The position numbers and the translations under genes were made by a program. A DNA stretch of 46,179 nt from Schoenoplectus triqueter. Taxonomy: Eukaryota; Streptophyta; Magnoliopsida; Poales; Cyperaceae. Shown one piece after another: positions 1-11,131 of this stretch (its first letter is position 1; each line of letters begins with the position of its first letter). The stretch is from the NCBI GenBank assembly GCA_964058805.1, contig CAXKVV010000524.1, positions 1 through 46,179 of the forward strand, given 5' to 3'. A model generated the notes under the pieces. That model saw only the letters and a program-made list of their open reading frames with translations, ran no database searches and had not been told where the DNA came from.

Positions 1-63
1 GGTTTGCGCTGATGAGAAGAAGAAGCTTGAAAACAAAATATGAAAAGCATAGACCAACCTTTA

Positions 64-135
64 GATGGAGAGAAGAGGTGATTAAGCTTGTAATCAAAAG
101 ATGGAGAGAAGAGGTGATTAAGCTTGTAATCAAAT
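64..135. repeat. Two-copy tandem duplication, 36-bp unit
   Basis: A 36-bp unit beginning GATGGAGAGAAGAGGTGATT occurs at 64-99 and again directly after it at 100-135, differing only at the last base. The first 1.2 kb of the window is otherwise non-coding and probably lies in an intron or the upstream region of the Yippee-like gene. Confidence 0.9.
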
Positions 136-1249
136 ATTGATGATCGGGTGGACGACGCTCACGGGAATGACGAAGAAGAAGGGGCTGGAGACGTCCTTTC
201 TGCCTCGACGAAGAAATCACATCAAGTACCTCCGTTTTGGGGTAGATTTCAAAACGTGATTTCCGCTAGTTCAAATCCCGTTGATTCCAAATTGCAGCGG
301 TATCTCCATCCATTCCGATCACAAGAAATTTTCTATTTCCAATTCCAATTCGTGTTTGAGCGGAGGCGATTTGATTTTGATCACAGGGTTAATTACCGAC
401 ATGATTCTAGGCTTATTATGTGCAAAATAAAGTATTAAATTTCAAGAAGGCACAGAATAATGTTTTTTTAATCATCTATTTAGTCTACTTCGTGCAAGGT
501 TTAAATGACACTTAACATTTTGGTTAGTATTGCAAGATGCTGTTTGGGTATCTCATCTCTAATGAGTCTGAAGTCTTGCATTAAAATTTAAAAAGAGCTC
601 TCATTCTCATACATTCTATTGTAATATGGTTTTAAGAAATATTATGGAAAACTGTTGTCTGAAGGATAGGAATGGATTCAGTCAGATTCTAGTTGGGTTG
701 TGTCTGACTGACCTGGCTTGCCAACTGTTGAGAAGGTCAGACTAAAGCCGAGTTATTAACCTGGTTGATTTGTATTGAGTAGGTCAGACCTAGTCAACAT
801 GGCCAAACTGACAAGTGATAGATGAATTTGGATAAGATTATATTTGTGATTGCTAATATATCTTTAATAAAATTTTATTAGTCAGTTTGGTTAGGTTTAA
901 AGTCAATCAAGTGGAAAATAGTGTGGTTCTTTTTGTTCACTATTTTTTGAAGGGGTTTTTGTTCACTATTAATCAGATATGGATTGATTCAATCCTTCAG
1001 TGGGTCAAGGAATCCTGCTTTCCTAATTTTGAACCAAAATTTTAAGTCAGGAGCTCAACAATTGTCAGTCCCAATCAGTTCTTCATAGCGCATGGGCCCT
1101 TAAACCATTACACTGTTAAGTATAATATTATCAGTATGTATATTGGTTCAGTACCAAGGATGGTAAATGGATGCCTTAAAATGCATTTGCAGTCATGTGC
1201 TTATTATATGCTTAAGTTCCATTCGTTCAAATCATTAGGGAAGGAACAG
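136..1249. other. Presumed intron or upstream sequence of the Yippee-like gene
   Basis: I looked here for the earlier Yippee coding segments (the first CxxC pair and the FQGRHG-type segment that normally precedes the last exon) and found none. An open frame at 148-438 resembles nothing I know. The stretch ends in the acceptor GGAACAG at 1243-1249, preceded by CTTAAG at 1210-1215 as a possible branch region. The pyrimidine tract is weak. Confidence 0.5.
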
Positions 1250-1466
1250 CCGTGCGTTTCTATTCTCACATGCCATGAACATAGTAGTGGGGCCCAAGGA
1301 AGACCGTCAGCTGATGACCGGGCTCCACACAGTGGCTGATATTTACTGTCGCGACTGTCGTGAGGTCTTGGGCTGGAAGTACGAACGGGCCTATGAAGAG
1401 ACCCAGAAGTACAAGGAAGGCAAATTCATTTTTGAAAAATCCAAGATAGTCAAGGAAAATTGGTAG
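1250..1466 (+). CDS. Yippee-like zinc-binding protein, last exon only (5' partial)
   Basis: This exon encodes the final 71 residues of a Yippee-family protein. It opens after an AG acceptor with one base that completes a Gly or similar codon, continues [18 protein letters not shown], and ends [10 protein letters not shown] at a TAG stop (1464-1466). The second zinc-ligand pair is visible as YCRDC, followed by the family signature [19 protein letters not shown]. The family binds one zinc through two CxxC pairs; the first pair must lie in an upstream exon outside the window. Yippee proteins are small (about 100-130 residues), conserved across eukaryotes and linked to nuclear or centrosomal roles in animals; the plant role is unclear. 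The match resembles the Arabidopsis type ending in IVKENW. There is no frameshift or stop, so the gene is probably functional. A processed fragment is less likely because a splice acceptor is present. Confidence 0.88.
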
Positions 1467-4408
1467 TAGGTTTATTTTTGCCAGATTAGGGGGTTTTGCA
1501 TGTACTCTTGGAAGGCTAAATATTTGCACACATATCCTTGTGTATAAACACTTGCTTTCAAAAATGCACTTAATTGTGCGGTGTATTTGCAAGCTTGAAA
1601 CTTAGCATTCCACTACGCTCCCCTAAAAAGCTGTTTTTTTGCAAAAAAAAAACAAAAAAAAAAAGCTATGGGCAAAATATTTACAAATGTACCTCTCTTT
1701 TCAAATAAATTCTTTGCTGTTCTGTCCAAATTCAATAATATTTTGCCAGAAGGGCTTTGTAGGGGAATCAATTCATGAACACAGTTTCAGGGCATATATG
1801 TAAACAAGGAACTTTTTGAGGTTGTATTTGCAGAAAATCTGAAAGATTCTTGTATAGAAAAATTCTCAAAAAGTTCTCATGTCTGTGGTCAGTTGCACAA
1901 TTTCTGTTTCCTTTAGAATGTGTAAAGTTGCATTCCGTGGGTGTTGATATGTAATCGCTTGAATCTTCTCTGTGAATACAACAGAAACTTTTTATTCTAT
2001 GTTTTTGGTGTTTGTAGTTTTAGTACCTTTCAGGGGTGCAATGCTGAAATTGAATGTGCCCACTCTGGTGTCTGTACATGTGCTGATTTCTGCATTAGTG
2101 ATTGTTTGCTTCGTTTGAAAGCTTTGCTTCTTTTTTGTCTTCATTTAGTGCTTATATGCGCCATTTTTTGTTAATTGTTCTTCTTTTTGAATCAAAACTT
2201 CTTTGACACATCCTTGATCAGTGATACTGGTTGTTTCTTAAGTCTTCATGTGTCAAAAACAACTGGTATTGCTATAGACAAGATTGTAAAAGTAAGCAAA
2301 ACAACTACGGTCACTGCTCACTAGAGATGGTGTCAAGGGAAACACAATAATTTGAACAAATTCTTTTCCTTTTTCTAAAAAAAAATAGAAAATTCTTTTT
2401 TTTTTTAGCATTTTACTATACATTAGCTAGGCAAACTTATTCTGCTCCATAATCTATCTATACTTCAGAAAGGGCGTTAGTCCTGTTCTCTCAACTATGT
2501 CACATCACATTTGTTTAGGACCGTTTGATTCATTTCAGTTTCTTTAAATTTTATCATTCAACGGTTGGCAATATATCCTTCGGAATTTATTATCTTCTCC
2601 GCATGTCTTCATTTTCTGCTATATTCAAAACATTTAATGCTTTCGTACAGATTGGAGGCCATTAAATTTATATAAAATAGGAGAATAATTCGTGGTCTGA
2701 CCTTTCGTGTATTCCAGCCCTTCTTTTTTAATTTGAACCGCAAGTAAATTTTCTTATCAAGTAATGAATATTGTACTATAATTTCACGGGTTGTTTTTTT
2801 AATAAATATTTCTCATAATTTAAAGCTCCACGAAATTAAAATATTTTAAGCCAACAATGGAATTTAGAAATTTCAAAACAGAAGCGCTATTATTAACCAA
2901 ATTGTTCATTTTTATTATAATACTATATTACTTTCAATATAATCTTTTCAAAATGTCACAATAATTTTGGGTAGTGAGATTGGAATTTTTAAAATTAATA
3001 ATGTTGGGTAACGACATTCTTTCTTTTTTGAATAAGATATTTCAATACTTCAAATATTGTAATCTTACGCAATTTGTTTGGAATGCATTAAGTGATCTAT
3101 GTATTACGAGGACATACTAATTGGTATGTTATGTTTGTAAAACTTTATTTTTGTCAAGTGCACACTATTTTCTTTTAACTATATCTAAGTTTATGGAATA
3201 ATGAAAACTATACATTTGATTAGTGATTTTTTGAAAATTCAACTTCTAATTGTTCTTTTTATATTGTTTTCTAATAGTTGTTAATATTGCTTCTGTTGAA
3301 TGCAATACTATCTGGTTTTGGTTCTTACAGTATTTGTTTTGTTATGTTATTATTTTCTGTGTTTTAACCTCAATGTACTCAGTACAAGTTGTCAATTTCA
3401 TATATAAAGTATCGATTTCAACAAAAGTCAAGTCCTTTTCTATTTTAATAGGTTCTTCAGACTTTGCTATGAAGATTTATGAACTTTTAATGCAATTTTT
3501 ACATTAGATCCAGTGTGCAACATGAGTTTCATGATCAAATGATCCTTTGTTTTTTCAAATATTTTAGACAATTAAGTGTTGATTATATCCGAAATCCAAA
3601 TATTGAAATAAATACTCAAAACCCAATACTTAAATTAGACTAGTTAAGACTTTAGATGAAGAAATGAAGCAAATTGAGCGGTTTAAATCCTTGCTAATCT
3701 TTGCAATATTTAGACCCCAAGTAAAATTTGTGATTTTCTCCAGTCCTTGAAATTGCCTAATTTGTAACCTTAAATTAACAGTTCAGTTCAACTTGCATGA
3801 TTTACACAAGAGTTTTGTCAGTTTCTAAGTTAAAAAAATACCACATTTAATCTAAGCCATTTTGGATGAAGTTTGCTTCCGGTTTGATTAAGACCTTTAA
3901 CGGAGCTACATATATAACTATGGGTGCAAATGATATCACTAAATTTTATAAATTTATCTTGTAAATATATATAATTTAATTGTTATTTTTTAAAATTAGT
4001 ACAAAATAACATGATTAAATTTTATTTCTCCCTCCATCATGGTTAAAGGTCCCAAATATTTGGTTTGACTTGACTTACTGACATGAAAAGAGACCCCTGG
4101 TATTGTGTGAAATCATTAATAGAGCCTCCCAATACATTTTGTTTATTTATGGCACCATATATTTGCACGAAAAAACTTATATACAATTTTTATTATTTTT
4201 AATCAACCTGACAAATTTATTTCGCTACAGTGAAAATATTATGAATTATTATCAATTTTAGTTATCCTACGTTTTGAATAACCTGATGTAAATAAATGCA
4301 ATGGACATGTACTAATGTTTACCTAGTTGATTTTGCACATGGCGATATATATTTGTACGAAAGATTATATATTTACACCAGGGAGAATTTCAACTGCTTC
4401 ACTTTATA
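1467..4408. other. 3' flank of Yippee-like gene and intergenic DNA
   Basis: This is AT-rich sequence with a poly-A-like run at about 1638-1664 and several short open frames of low-complexity or hydrophobic composition (for example 1941-2174 and 3250-3507) that match no family I know. The first 150 bases or so are probably the Yippee 3' UTR, but no canonical AATAAA stands out. I see no further gene, RNA gene or clear transposon here. Confidence 0.5.
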
Positions 4409-4859
4409 CTAGCTATATACCCGCGCATTGCAACAAATTTTTTTATTTAAACATTAAAATATTATAAAATAAAAAAAATTCACATTTATCTAATATTAAA
4501 TTATAAATTCACCAAATTATAGAGAAAACATATAATAAAGACTATATTTAATCTTGGATGAGATTTTTCCACAATATGAGTTAATGATTCATAATTTTTA
4601 TGGCAAGAAAAATAAATTATTCTAACATATATTATCACAATTAATTTCTTACCAAATATGCACAAGGTTGCTAAATAAAAAATAAAAATTATGGAAATAA
4701 TAGTATATAAGGGAAAGAAATGGAGAGAAAGAGAGGATCAATGGACGCGATCACATACGTTCGATCAACCAATAATAAATATCATCCGTCTAATTAAGGG
4801 ATAAAATGTGAATAATAAAAATTTATCACAAAAAATGGACCTTTATGTAATAGTAGAGA
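4409..4859 (-). mobile_element. Small non-autonomous Helitron-like element
   Basis: Read on the minus strand, the element starts TCTCTACTATTACATAAAGG and ends GCGCGGGTATATAGCTAG. It is bounded by an A on the 5' side and a T on the 3' side, as expected for Helitron insertion between A and T. The TC 5' end, CTAG 3' end (CTRR) and GC-rich stretch just before it are the usual hallmarks. The terminal hairpin has decayed (GTTGCAATGCGCGGG instead of a clean palindrome). The interior is about 450 bp of AT-rich non-coding DNA. The call rests on the termini alone. Confidence 0.55.
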
Positions 4860-6126
4860 TTATAATTCATAAATCGGCAATGTAGCCGTAGGTGATGTGA
4901 TGGGTAACGGTAATTTTGGCTGAAGTCATTCTGCTCTTATTTTTCTCCCTGCGCCTGGTCTTCTTCGTCCCTCACACCTCCTTCATATCTCTGCACGATG
5001 GTCCCACAGTGCTCTGCTTGACGATTTCGTTATTTTAGCAGGTCGTGTCCAGGAATAGGCTCAAACTGCCCTTTTGAACTCATTCCATCCAGCTGATTCT
5101 TGGTTCATTGCTTTAAACAATATGTTGTGCTTTCTGAATTCTGATCGACACAAACAGTAAAAAAACATGTTGAATCCTCTTGCATTTCACAAATATTTTG
5201 TTGAATTTCTCAAAAGCTCTTCTGAGAAGAAATTTTGCTAGAAAAACAAATAAACCAAATTCAATCTGAAGATTTTACCTAGAGAGATGGAAAGAAAGAG
5301 GGGCCAAAGCAATGGTGTCATTACTTTCCTTAACCTGTGAGTATCAAATTAATCTTTTTTATCAGGTTTATCCTCCTTTCCTTTCAGGCTTTGGATTTGT
5401 AACTCTATGCAGTACATTAATGGTACAATGTACTAATTGTTCACAGATAGTTAGTGAGATTACAATTATTTATTTATTTATTTACTTTTTAGGATAAAAA
5501 GGTATAATAAAATGAAAATTACGGAGGATTAAAGAGCAAAGATAATATCTATTTAAATCAAGTTCTTCATCTCAGACTATTTTCTCTCTACATCTCAGAC
5601 TGTTAATACTTATTCTTCATTAAAGCTTATCCTTGTACGATGGATAGGTCAGTCTTGTAGGAAATAAAATGTGCTCAAATACCAATTTGTTGAATCTAAT
5701 CGAATTATAAATAAGGTGATTTTTAATAGTGAAGAGAGAAAGTTATAAACTCATTTCAATTTTCTATAATTGTGATACAATGGTATATAGCCATCACAAA
5801 ACCGACTAAGTGCAAAAAATACAAATTGTTACAACTCATATGCCTATTTACAACGGTGTACAACTAAGACTGTATTAATTGCAATCATTGAACTTTAGCC
5901 AAATATTTGACTTCAAACTTTACTTTTCATACTAAGTGCCGATATTTTTTTGGCTTTAAATTAAGGTCATTTCTAGCAAGTCTAACAAGTCTTGCATGTA
6001 GCATGTTTGCAAAGTCAAAATGGATAAGGTACAAACTTAACAAGCAATTAAATTTTACTTCCTTTTAAGTTTTAATATCTCAAATGATAGGATTTTAATT
6101 GCATAATTGCAGGTATAAGTAGACAT
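4860..6126. other. Intergenic, nothing assigned
   Basis: A stretch of more balanced composition lies at about 4880-5340. It contains a short open segment starting at 5287 (ATGGAAAGAAAGAGGGGC) followed by a possible donor GTGAGT at 5337-5342. I could not link it to any family or to a second exon, so no gene is called. The remainder is AT-rich. Confidence 0.35.
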
Positions 6127-6129
6127 TTA

Positions 6130-6570
6130 GGTTGTGTTTGAATGGTATAGAATAGCATTGTTCTCGGAATAATAATACTGTTCTCGGATTAGCAATCATT
6201 CAAACACAAAACTGAAATCGAGAATAGCAGCATAACAGTGCTAATCCATTAACCCGTAGAAAACGTTGGGTTAGCGGATTAGTGTCCATGAGAGTAGTGA
6301 AAATAATAAAAAAAATATATTTTTTCTTTTATATGGAGTAGTATTAAATAAATATTATTATTAAATAAAATACTAAAAATAATTAATTATTTTAACTATT
6401 CTCTCCATTAATCTTAAGTTTCTATCCAAACAACATTTTACTAACCCAGAATAATAAAAATTAACACTCTTCTCACATTTTCCGAGATATCACTAACCTC
6501 ACACTATTCTCAACTACTAACCCAAACAATACTATTCTTACACTGATCATTTCACCATCCAAACACACCC
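6130..6570. mobile_element. PIF/Harbinger (Tourist-type) MITE, 441 bp
   Basis: The terminal inverted repeats are GGTTGTGTTTGAATGGT at the left and, read from the right, GGGTGTGTTTGGATGGT. The element is flanked by the 3-bp duplication TTA at 6127-6129 and 6571-6573. The GGGTGTGTTTGG terminus plus a TTA duplication is typical of Tourist MITEs mobilised by PIF/Harbinger transposases. There is no coding capacity. Confidence 0.85.
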
Positions 6571-6573
6571 TTA

Positions 6574-8222
6574 AAAAATTACCTTCTCATTTTTTCTAAT
6601 TTTCGGTCATTAGCTGAGAATCTTTTTTTCCCCGAGAAAAAGTTGAAAATTTTCATAAAATAGTTTGTTTCAAGTCGAATTACACAATTTTATATGCAAA
6701 TATGCAAGTAGTATCTTGGACATCAAAGATTGACTATTCGAAAGATAACTCACTTTTGGCCCGAGGAAAAAAAAAAGGAAAGGTGTTGTCTCCTAGCAAT
6801 AGAGTAATTTTTCTTCTTGAATTGGGATTAATTAAGGCTTCAATGATAAATTTTGTCAAAATTTTGGTTGGATAGTTAATTAGTGTTTGTAAATTTTGTA
6901 AGGTCAGCATGGTTGTGTAATTGAGCACGGAGGCGAATGAGCTCAGAATTTGCTAATATAACTTAAGAATTTTGCATCAAGCAATTCATCTTCTGCGGTC
7001 AAATTGCCATGTATATGTGTAAATTTTAATACTGTGAAATATCGGTTGTATTTACATCCCTATTGTATGTTCTGTTATTTTTTGGGTTACCTAGCTCTTT
7101 TTGAAGGTACATTTAAGAAGTGTGTAATTTCAAGAATATAAATATTTTTTGTCTATATTGAAAATATTGACACTATATAGATCTTTGTTCTGTTTTTTTT
7201 TTTGGCATTCTCATGCTGGACCGTAGACTAGTTTTCCCCTAATTTTGTAGGTGCTGTCTTCTTTCAGCGCTTTCCTGTGAGAGAATACACGTTTGTCAGC
7301 GGTTTTCTTCCTGCTGTTGTTCAATTTATTATGTTCTGCATCTATGTTATATCATAAAAAGCGTATATATTAGAGACGTTCATTAATATTATCAAATTAT
7401 ATAAAATAAACCAAATATTCATATTTAAATTTATAATTGAAATTGATTGATTTTATAAAAAAAAACGTTTTGGATTTCAATCAAACTCATTTTTCCTCTC
7501 CATTTCATTTGTTATTTTTATCATATATTTATAAGAAATCTAAAAAAATTATATATTAAATTAATTAAATATCAATTATTATTATATTTTATTATAATAA
7601 AGAAAACTATGACTTTACTCAGAAAAAATATTATATTTTGTGTATCATTTTTATTAAATAATTAATTAATTTTATTTAAAAATATAAGTCTTTATATTTG
7701 ATTTAAATATTATTTATATTAAATAAAATATATAATATATTTATAATAAAATTAATATTAAATATAAATATTTTTAAAATTAGAAATTCCGCATAATGAA
7801 CGAATTCTATGCTAGTGAAATAAAAATATGCCATACATTCTTAACAACCAACCGCCGCAACGAGCCAAGCCATGAGCCATGCGGTTAAGGAAAATAAATA
7901 AATAATTTAGCATTAAATACATTAATAAATTGTTTTCAACGACTTAATTTTTTTAATAGAACTTAATCATATAAAATTTCAAATTAAACATAACAATCAT
8001 TTTAGTAACACTCATTAATATTGGAGCCCATGCTGCTAAAACTAAAAGACAAAAAAAAAGGGGGGAAATGTGAAACAGAGACTGATAAGACGATTGACAA
8101 CATGCTGTGCATATTTGTATCATTATTTCCAAACATTTTAATGGTCACTCTGTAAAATACTAAAATTCTATCCCAATAAACTGCACAAGCGTATTGGGAT
8201 ACCCGAAAGGAAGTCTCCCGAC
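6574..8222. other. Intergenic DNA and presumed promoter/5' UTR of the Cdc14-like gene
   Basis: About 7380-7790 is extremely AT-rich and non-coding. The last 200 bases or so before the ATG at 8223 should hold the promoter and 5' UTR, but I could not identify a convincing TATA box or initiator. Composition changes sharply to GC-rich right at the start codon. Confidence 0.45.
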
Positions 8223-10346
8223 ATGAACCCGAAACCGACATCTCCGGTGTCGGGTGGAGACCCGTCGGGATCCGGTCCGCCTCCGCTTTCCCCTGGGACC
8301 GAGGCAGCGGCGGAGGCGGTGGTGGTCGATCTTGTTACTGCGCTTGGGAGACGGAGGCTCTACCGGGAGGTGACGCTGGCGCTCCGGTCGGGGCTGCGCG
8401 ACGCCAGAGTCGATTTCTCATTTCTGCGTACGCGTGGCTTGAGAAGTTTGATCAAATTTTTGCACTCCGTCGCTGGCTCCGATGAGTCCGTCCGCCTCTT
8501 TCGCCATTCTCAGACTGTTCCCGAACTGCAAGGTCTCTGTTTCTATCTATCTTTCTCTGAATCTGTGGCTGTGTTTTCACATTTGTTCGGGACCAATGTA
8601 ATCTGAATTGATTAGAGCTGTTGTTTCGTCTGATGTTTTTGTTTGCAAGGTTAAACATAAGTGTATAACCGTAATAGCTGGATTGAATTCCAGTATTTTG
8701 ACTATTAGATCGTGTTATTCATTCCACCCAAGCATAGAGACTGAGAATTCAAAGTGAATGGAAGCTCATACATGATCAAATTCAACATCAGTTCCATTAC
8801 TGTACCATTTGTTATTGGCCTCTGTTTGACCAATTGTAGTTGTCTTTTTGGTACAAAATGAATCAATTTTGGATCTCTACATCAAGTTTTGGCTGAAAAA
8901 TATAAAGAATATAAAACTCACTCAGTGTTTCCTAATTCTTCTTGAACTAAGTTGTGCATTATTTATCTTTTTTAAGCCTCTACTAACGAGCTTATGTTTT
9001 GTAACAGTGATTCCAGTTCTATTTCAGAATACACTATGTGCGCCCAATGATGACCCTAATGTGACAATTGATCATCTATTCGGTGCTGACCCGATTAAAA
9101 TTAAAAGCCCTGCAACTGACATGGAAGTTTCACTCGCACTTAGGGTTTTGGATGGCTGTTGTCTTATGTACAATCGATGTGCATCACAAGCCCAAAAGTT
9201 CAAAGCAATTAAGGTACACACTTTATTGAGAAACAAATTATTCAATACTAAGTCTGGTATTAGGGCCTTTCTTGTTGTTTATATATATGCTACATGGATC
9301 TGCAAATAGTTCTCAAATATTTTTGTATTGAACTTTTCACAACCAATGCCTAATTGATTTGCCAAATTGTAAAATCTGTTAGTAACGTGGAATAGTTGGT
9401 TTCAAAGATTAATTGAACTACTATGAGTTGACATGCCAGTTGACATGAAATTTTTTTTTATGGATCTCTAGTTTTGTTATGTCCTGTGTTTTTGAGTGGC
9501 GTCACTTGGAAGAAATACTTGATGGCATTGTAACTGTAGTACACTATTGCTTCTTTTTTTTAAATAACCCCAATTTTTGGGCTTCATTCAGAATTAATGA
9601 ATTTATCTCTGCTAACTTGTAAACGTTATGCAGGTTCTTGTAAATATATTATCGACACGAGGCGCACTTGAGCAAGCAGCTTGTTTGGATGCCATAATAT
9701 CTCTTATGTTGGATTCTTCCATTAACCAGAAAGTATGATTTCATATGAAAGCCTGCTTTTTTGATGAAATTAATACATGCTGGCTCATTCCTGTTCATAG
9801 ATTTATTTTCTGTATCTACAGGATTTTGATGAATGTCATGGTCTAGAGAGAGTTGCTGATCTTTTGAAGGATGAAAAGGTTGATGAAAATATAAGGTTAG
9901 TTTGCTTATTATTTTTAATCAAGTTATGATTTTCTTCAAAAAATGTCCCTAGTTTTATACTTAAATTGAGTATGTTAAGATGTTTATTTGCTAAATTTAT
10001 CTGAAGGTTCTGTATGTTCTTTGGTAAATTCAGTTGTAAGGTAACATGAATTATTAATTAACCTTCTACTATTGGGACATTTTTTTCCTGCAAAATTGAA
10101 AGTCCTCTAATTTTATGCAGATTAAAATGCGGGGAGTTTTTGCTGATATTAATCGGCCATATTCAAGGGAAAGAAAATTCTCCTTTAGCACACATACATG
10201 AGGATGTACAGCAACTATTTGGTGAGGAGTGTGCCTCACTGATTTGGGCTGCAAGCCAGTTCGGTTCGACATTAGATGCCAACCAGAGACAAACTGCATT
10301 ACAGATCCAAGCCCGCAGAGTCCTTGAGTCTCTTGAGGCCCAGTAA
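8223..10346 (+). CDS. Cdc14/SIN-component-like protein, five exons, 301 residues
   Basis: The exons are 8223-8532, 9017-9213, 9634-9732, 9822-9895 and 10121-10346. All introns are GT-AG, in phases 1, 0, 0 and 2, and the joined frame is open to TAA. The second acceptor must be ATTCCAG (9010-9016): the CAG eleven bases further on would shift the frame into a stop. Residues 1-30 are Pro/Gly/Ser-rich and disordered. About residues 33-260 look all-helical and HEAT/ARM-like, with the core GALEQAACLDAIISLMLD, then FDECHGLERVADLLKD and LKCGEFLLILIGHI. This resembles the fungal Cdc14 family (PF08045; not the Cdc14 phosphatase), which in fission yeast binds the Sid1 kinase in the septation initiation network. 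A cytokinesis or Hippo-like signalling role in plants is inference. The start has a purine at -3, and exon 1 is far more GC-rich than the rest, as is common in plant genes. The gene is intact. Confidence 0.85.
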
Positions 10347-10640
10347 TGAATTTTACTATTGTCGGAACATTTTTTAAGCTGAAACATGTTTTCATAGGTG
10401 GATTTTGCCATTTACTTTTTCTTTTTGAATTACATTGATCGATAGTGTTGTATTTTGCGTTTGGTTTACTTGTCTTGTTGTATTTATCTTTCCATTTCTT
10501 TAGACGAGCCGGATATTAACTTAGTAGTTCATTGCAAGGGCGGAACTAAAGAGGAACCAGTGGGGTCACAGGACCCACTCAAATTTCAATAGTCTTGATT
10601 ATATATTAAATTTTTAGATGGATTTCTAAGTAATTGAAGA
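10347..10640. other. 3' flank of the Cdc14-like gene with a repeat scrap
   Basis: The 3' UTR presumably lies in the first 150-200 bases; no clear AATAAA is seen. At about 10535-10575 there is a GGGCGGAACTAAAGAGGAAC-type segment that resembles the GC-rich termini of degenerate plant DNA transposons. It is too short to classify. Confidence 0.35.
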
Positions 10641-11005
10641 ATAATGACTTCATTGAGATGTATATTAATTTTAAAGAGGATTTCATTTAGTCTATTATTT
10701 GTTCTCTTTAATTCTAATTTATTTTAATTCTAATTTATTTTAATTTAGTTCCCCTTAATATATGCATCGTATATAAGATAAAAAATTTAAAATACTTTCA
10801 AAAGTAAAACAAAGCAAAAAAAATGTAATTCATTCAAAAAGAAATTAGCTAACCTCTCTAAATATGTGACATATACGGTTTGAAGAGAAAATTAAGCATT
10901 GAGATCTTTAATTTTTAAGAGGTCTTTAATTTTTAATTTTAGAAACTCAAACAATATTTATGATGTTATTTTTTTTTCTAAGTTTGTAATCAAGTGAGAT
11001 AAGAC
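10640..11005 (-). mobile_element. Fragment of Sirevirus-like copia element (segment between gag and the 3' polypurine tract)
   Basis: This stretch aligns by eye, in the same orientation, with 42480-42740: shared blocks include CGTATATAAGAT, TTCAAAAAGAAATTAGCTAA, ATATACGGTTTGAAG versus ATATACAGTTTGAAG, and TTTATGATGTTATTTT. In that copy the segment lies just 3' of the gag zinc-knuckle region on the minus strand. Similarity stops at about 11005, where an LTR-like sequence begins. No coding capacity survives. Confidence 0.7.
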
Positions 11006-11032
11006 TAATTGATTTAGAAGATCAAGTAAGAC

Positions 11033-11112
11033 AAACTTACAAACATATTAGTTTAGTCTTGTTAGCATGACTAGACATGCTAGCAAGACTAAACTAATAT
11101 GTTTGTAAGTTT
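11033..11112. repeat. Near-perfect 37-bp inverted repeat with 6-nt loop
   Basis: The left arm 11033-11069 and right arm 11076-11112 pair over 37 bp with a single G:T-type mismatch, around the loop ACTAGA. The outer end of the right arm (GTTTGTAAGTTT) is the same as the right half of the hairpin units that follow. The palindrome therefore probably arose by inverted duplication of array sequence. Confidence 0.92.
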
Positions 11113-11131
11113 ATCTTCTAGTCTATGAGAT

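Noticed and set aside
148..438. Open frame of 96 codons on the plus strand
   Set aside because: It matches no family I know, has no visible splice partner in frame with the Yippee exon, and its tail is low complexity. A chance frame or UTR is likelier.
7380..7790. Possible AT-rich MITE between GACGTTCATTAAT and CATAATGAACGAATTC
   Set aside because: The putative inverted ends match only loosely and no target duplication could be found.
8452..8658. Minus-strand frame across exon 1 of the Cdc14-like gene
   Set aside because: It overlaps a supported exon and intron on the plus strand and has no family resemblance.
9028..9309. Single-exon reading of the second coding segment with acceptor CAG at 9025-9027
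   Set aside because: That acceptor gives the wrong phase with exon 1 and hits a stop. The acceptor ending at 9016 keeps the frame, and extension past 9213 leaves the conserved sequence.
10535..10575. hAT-type terminal sequence (GGGCGGAACTAAAGAGG)
   Set aside because: No second end or 8-bp duplication was found; it was kept only as an unclassified repeat scrap in the flank entry.
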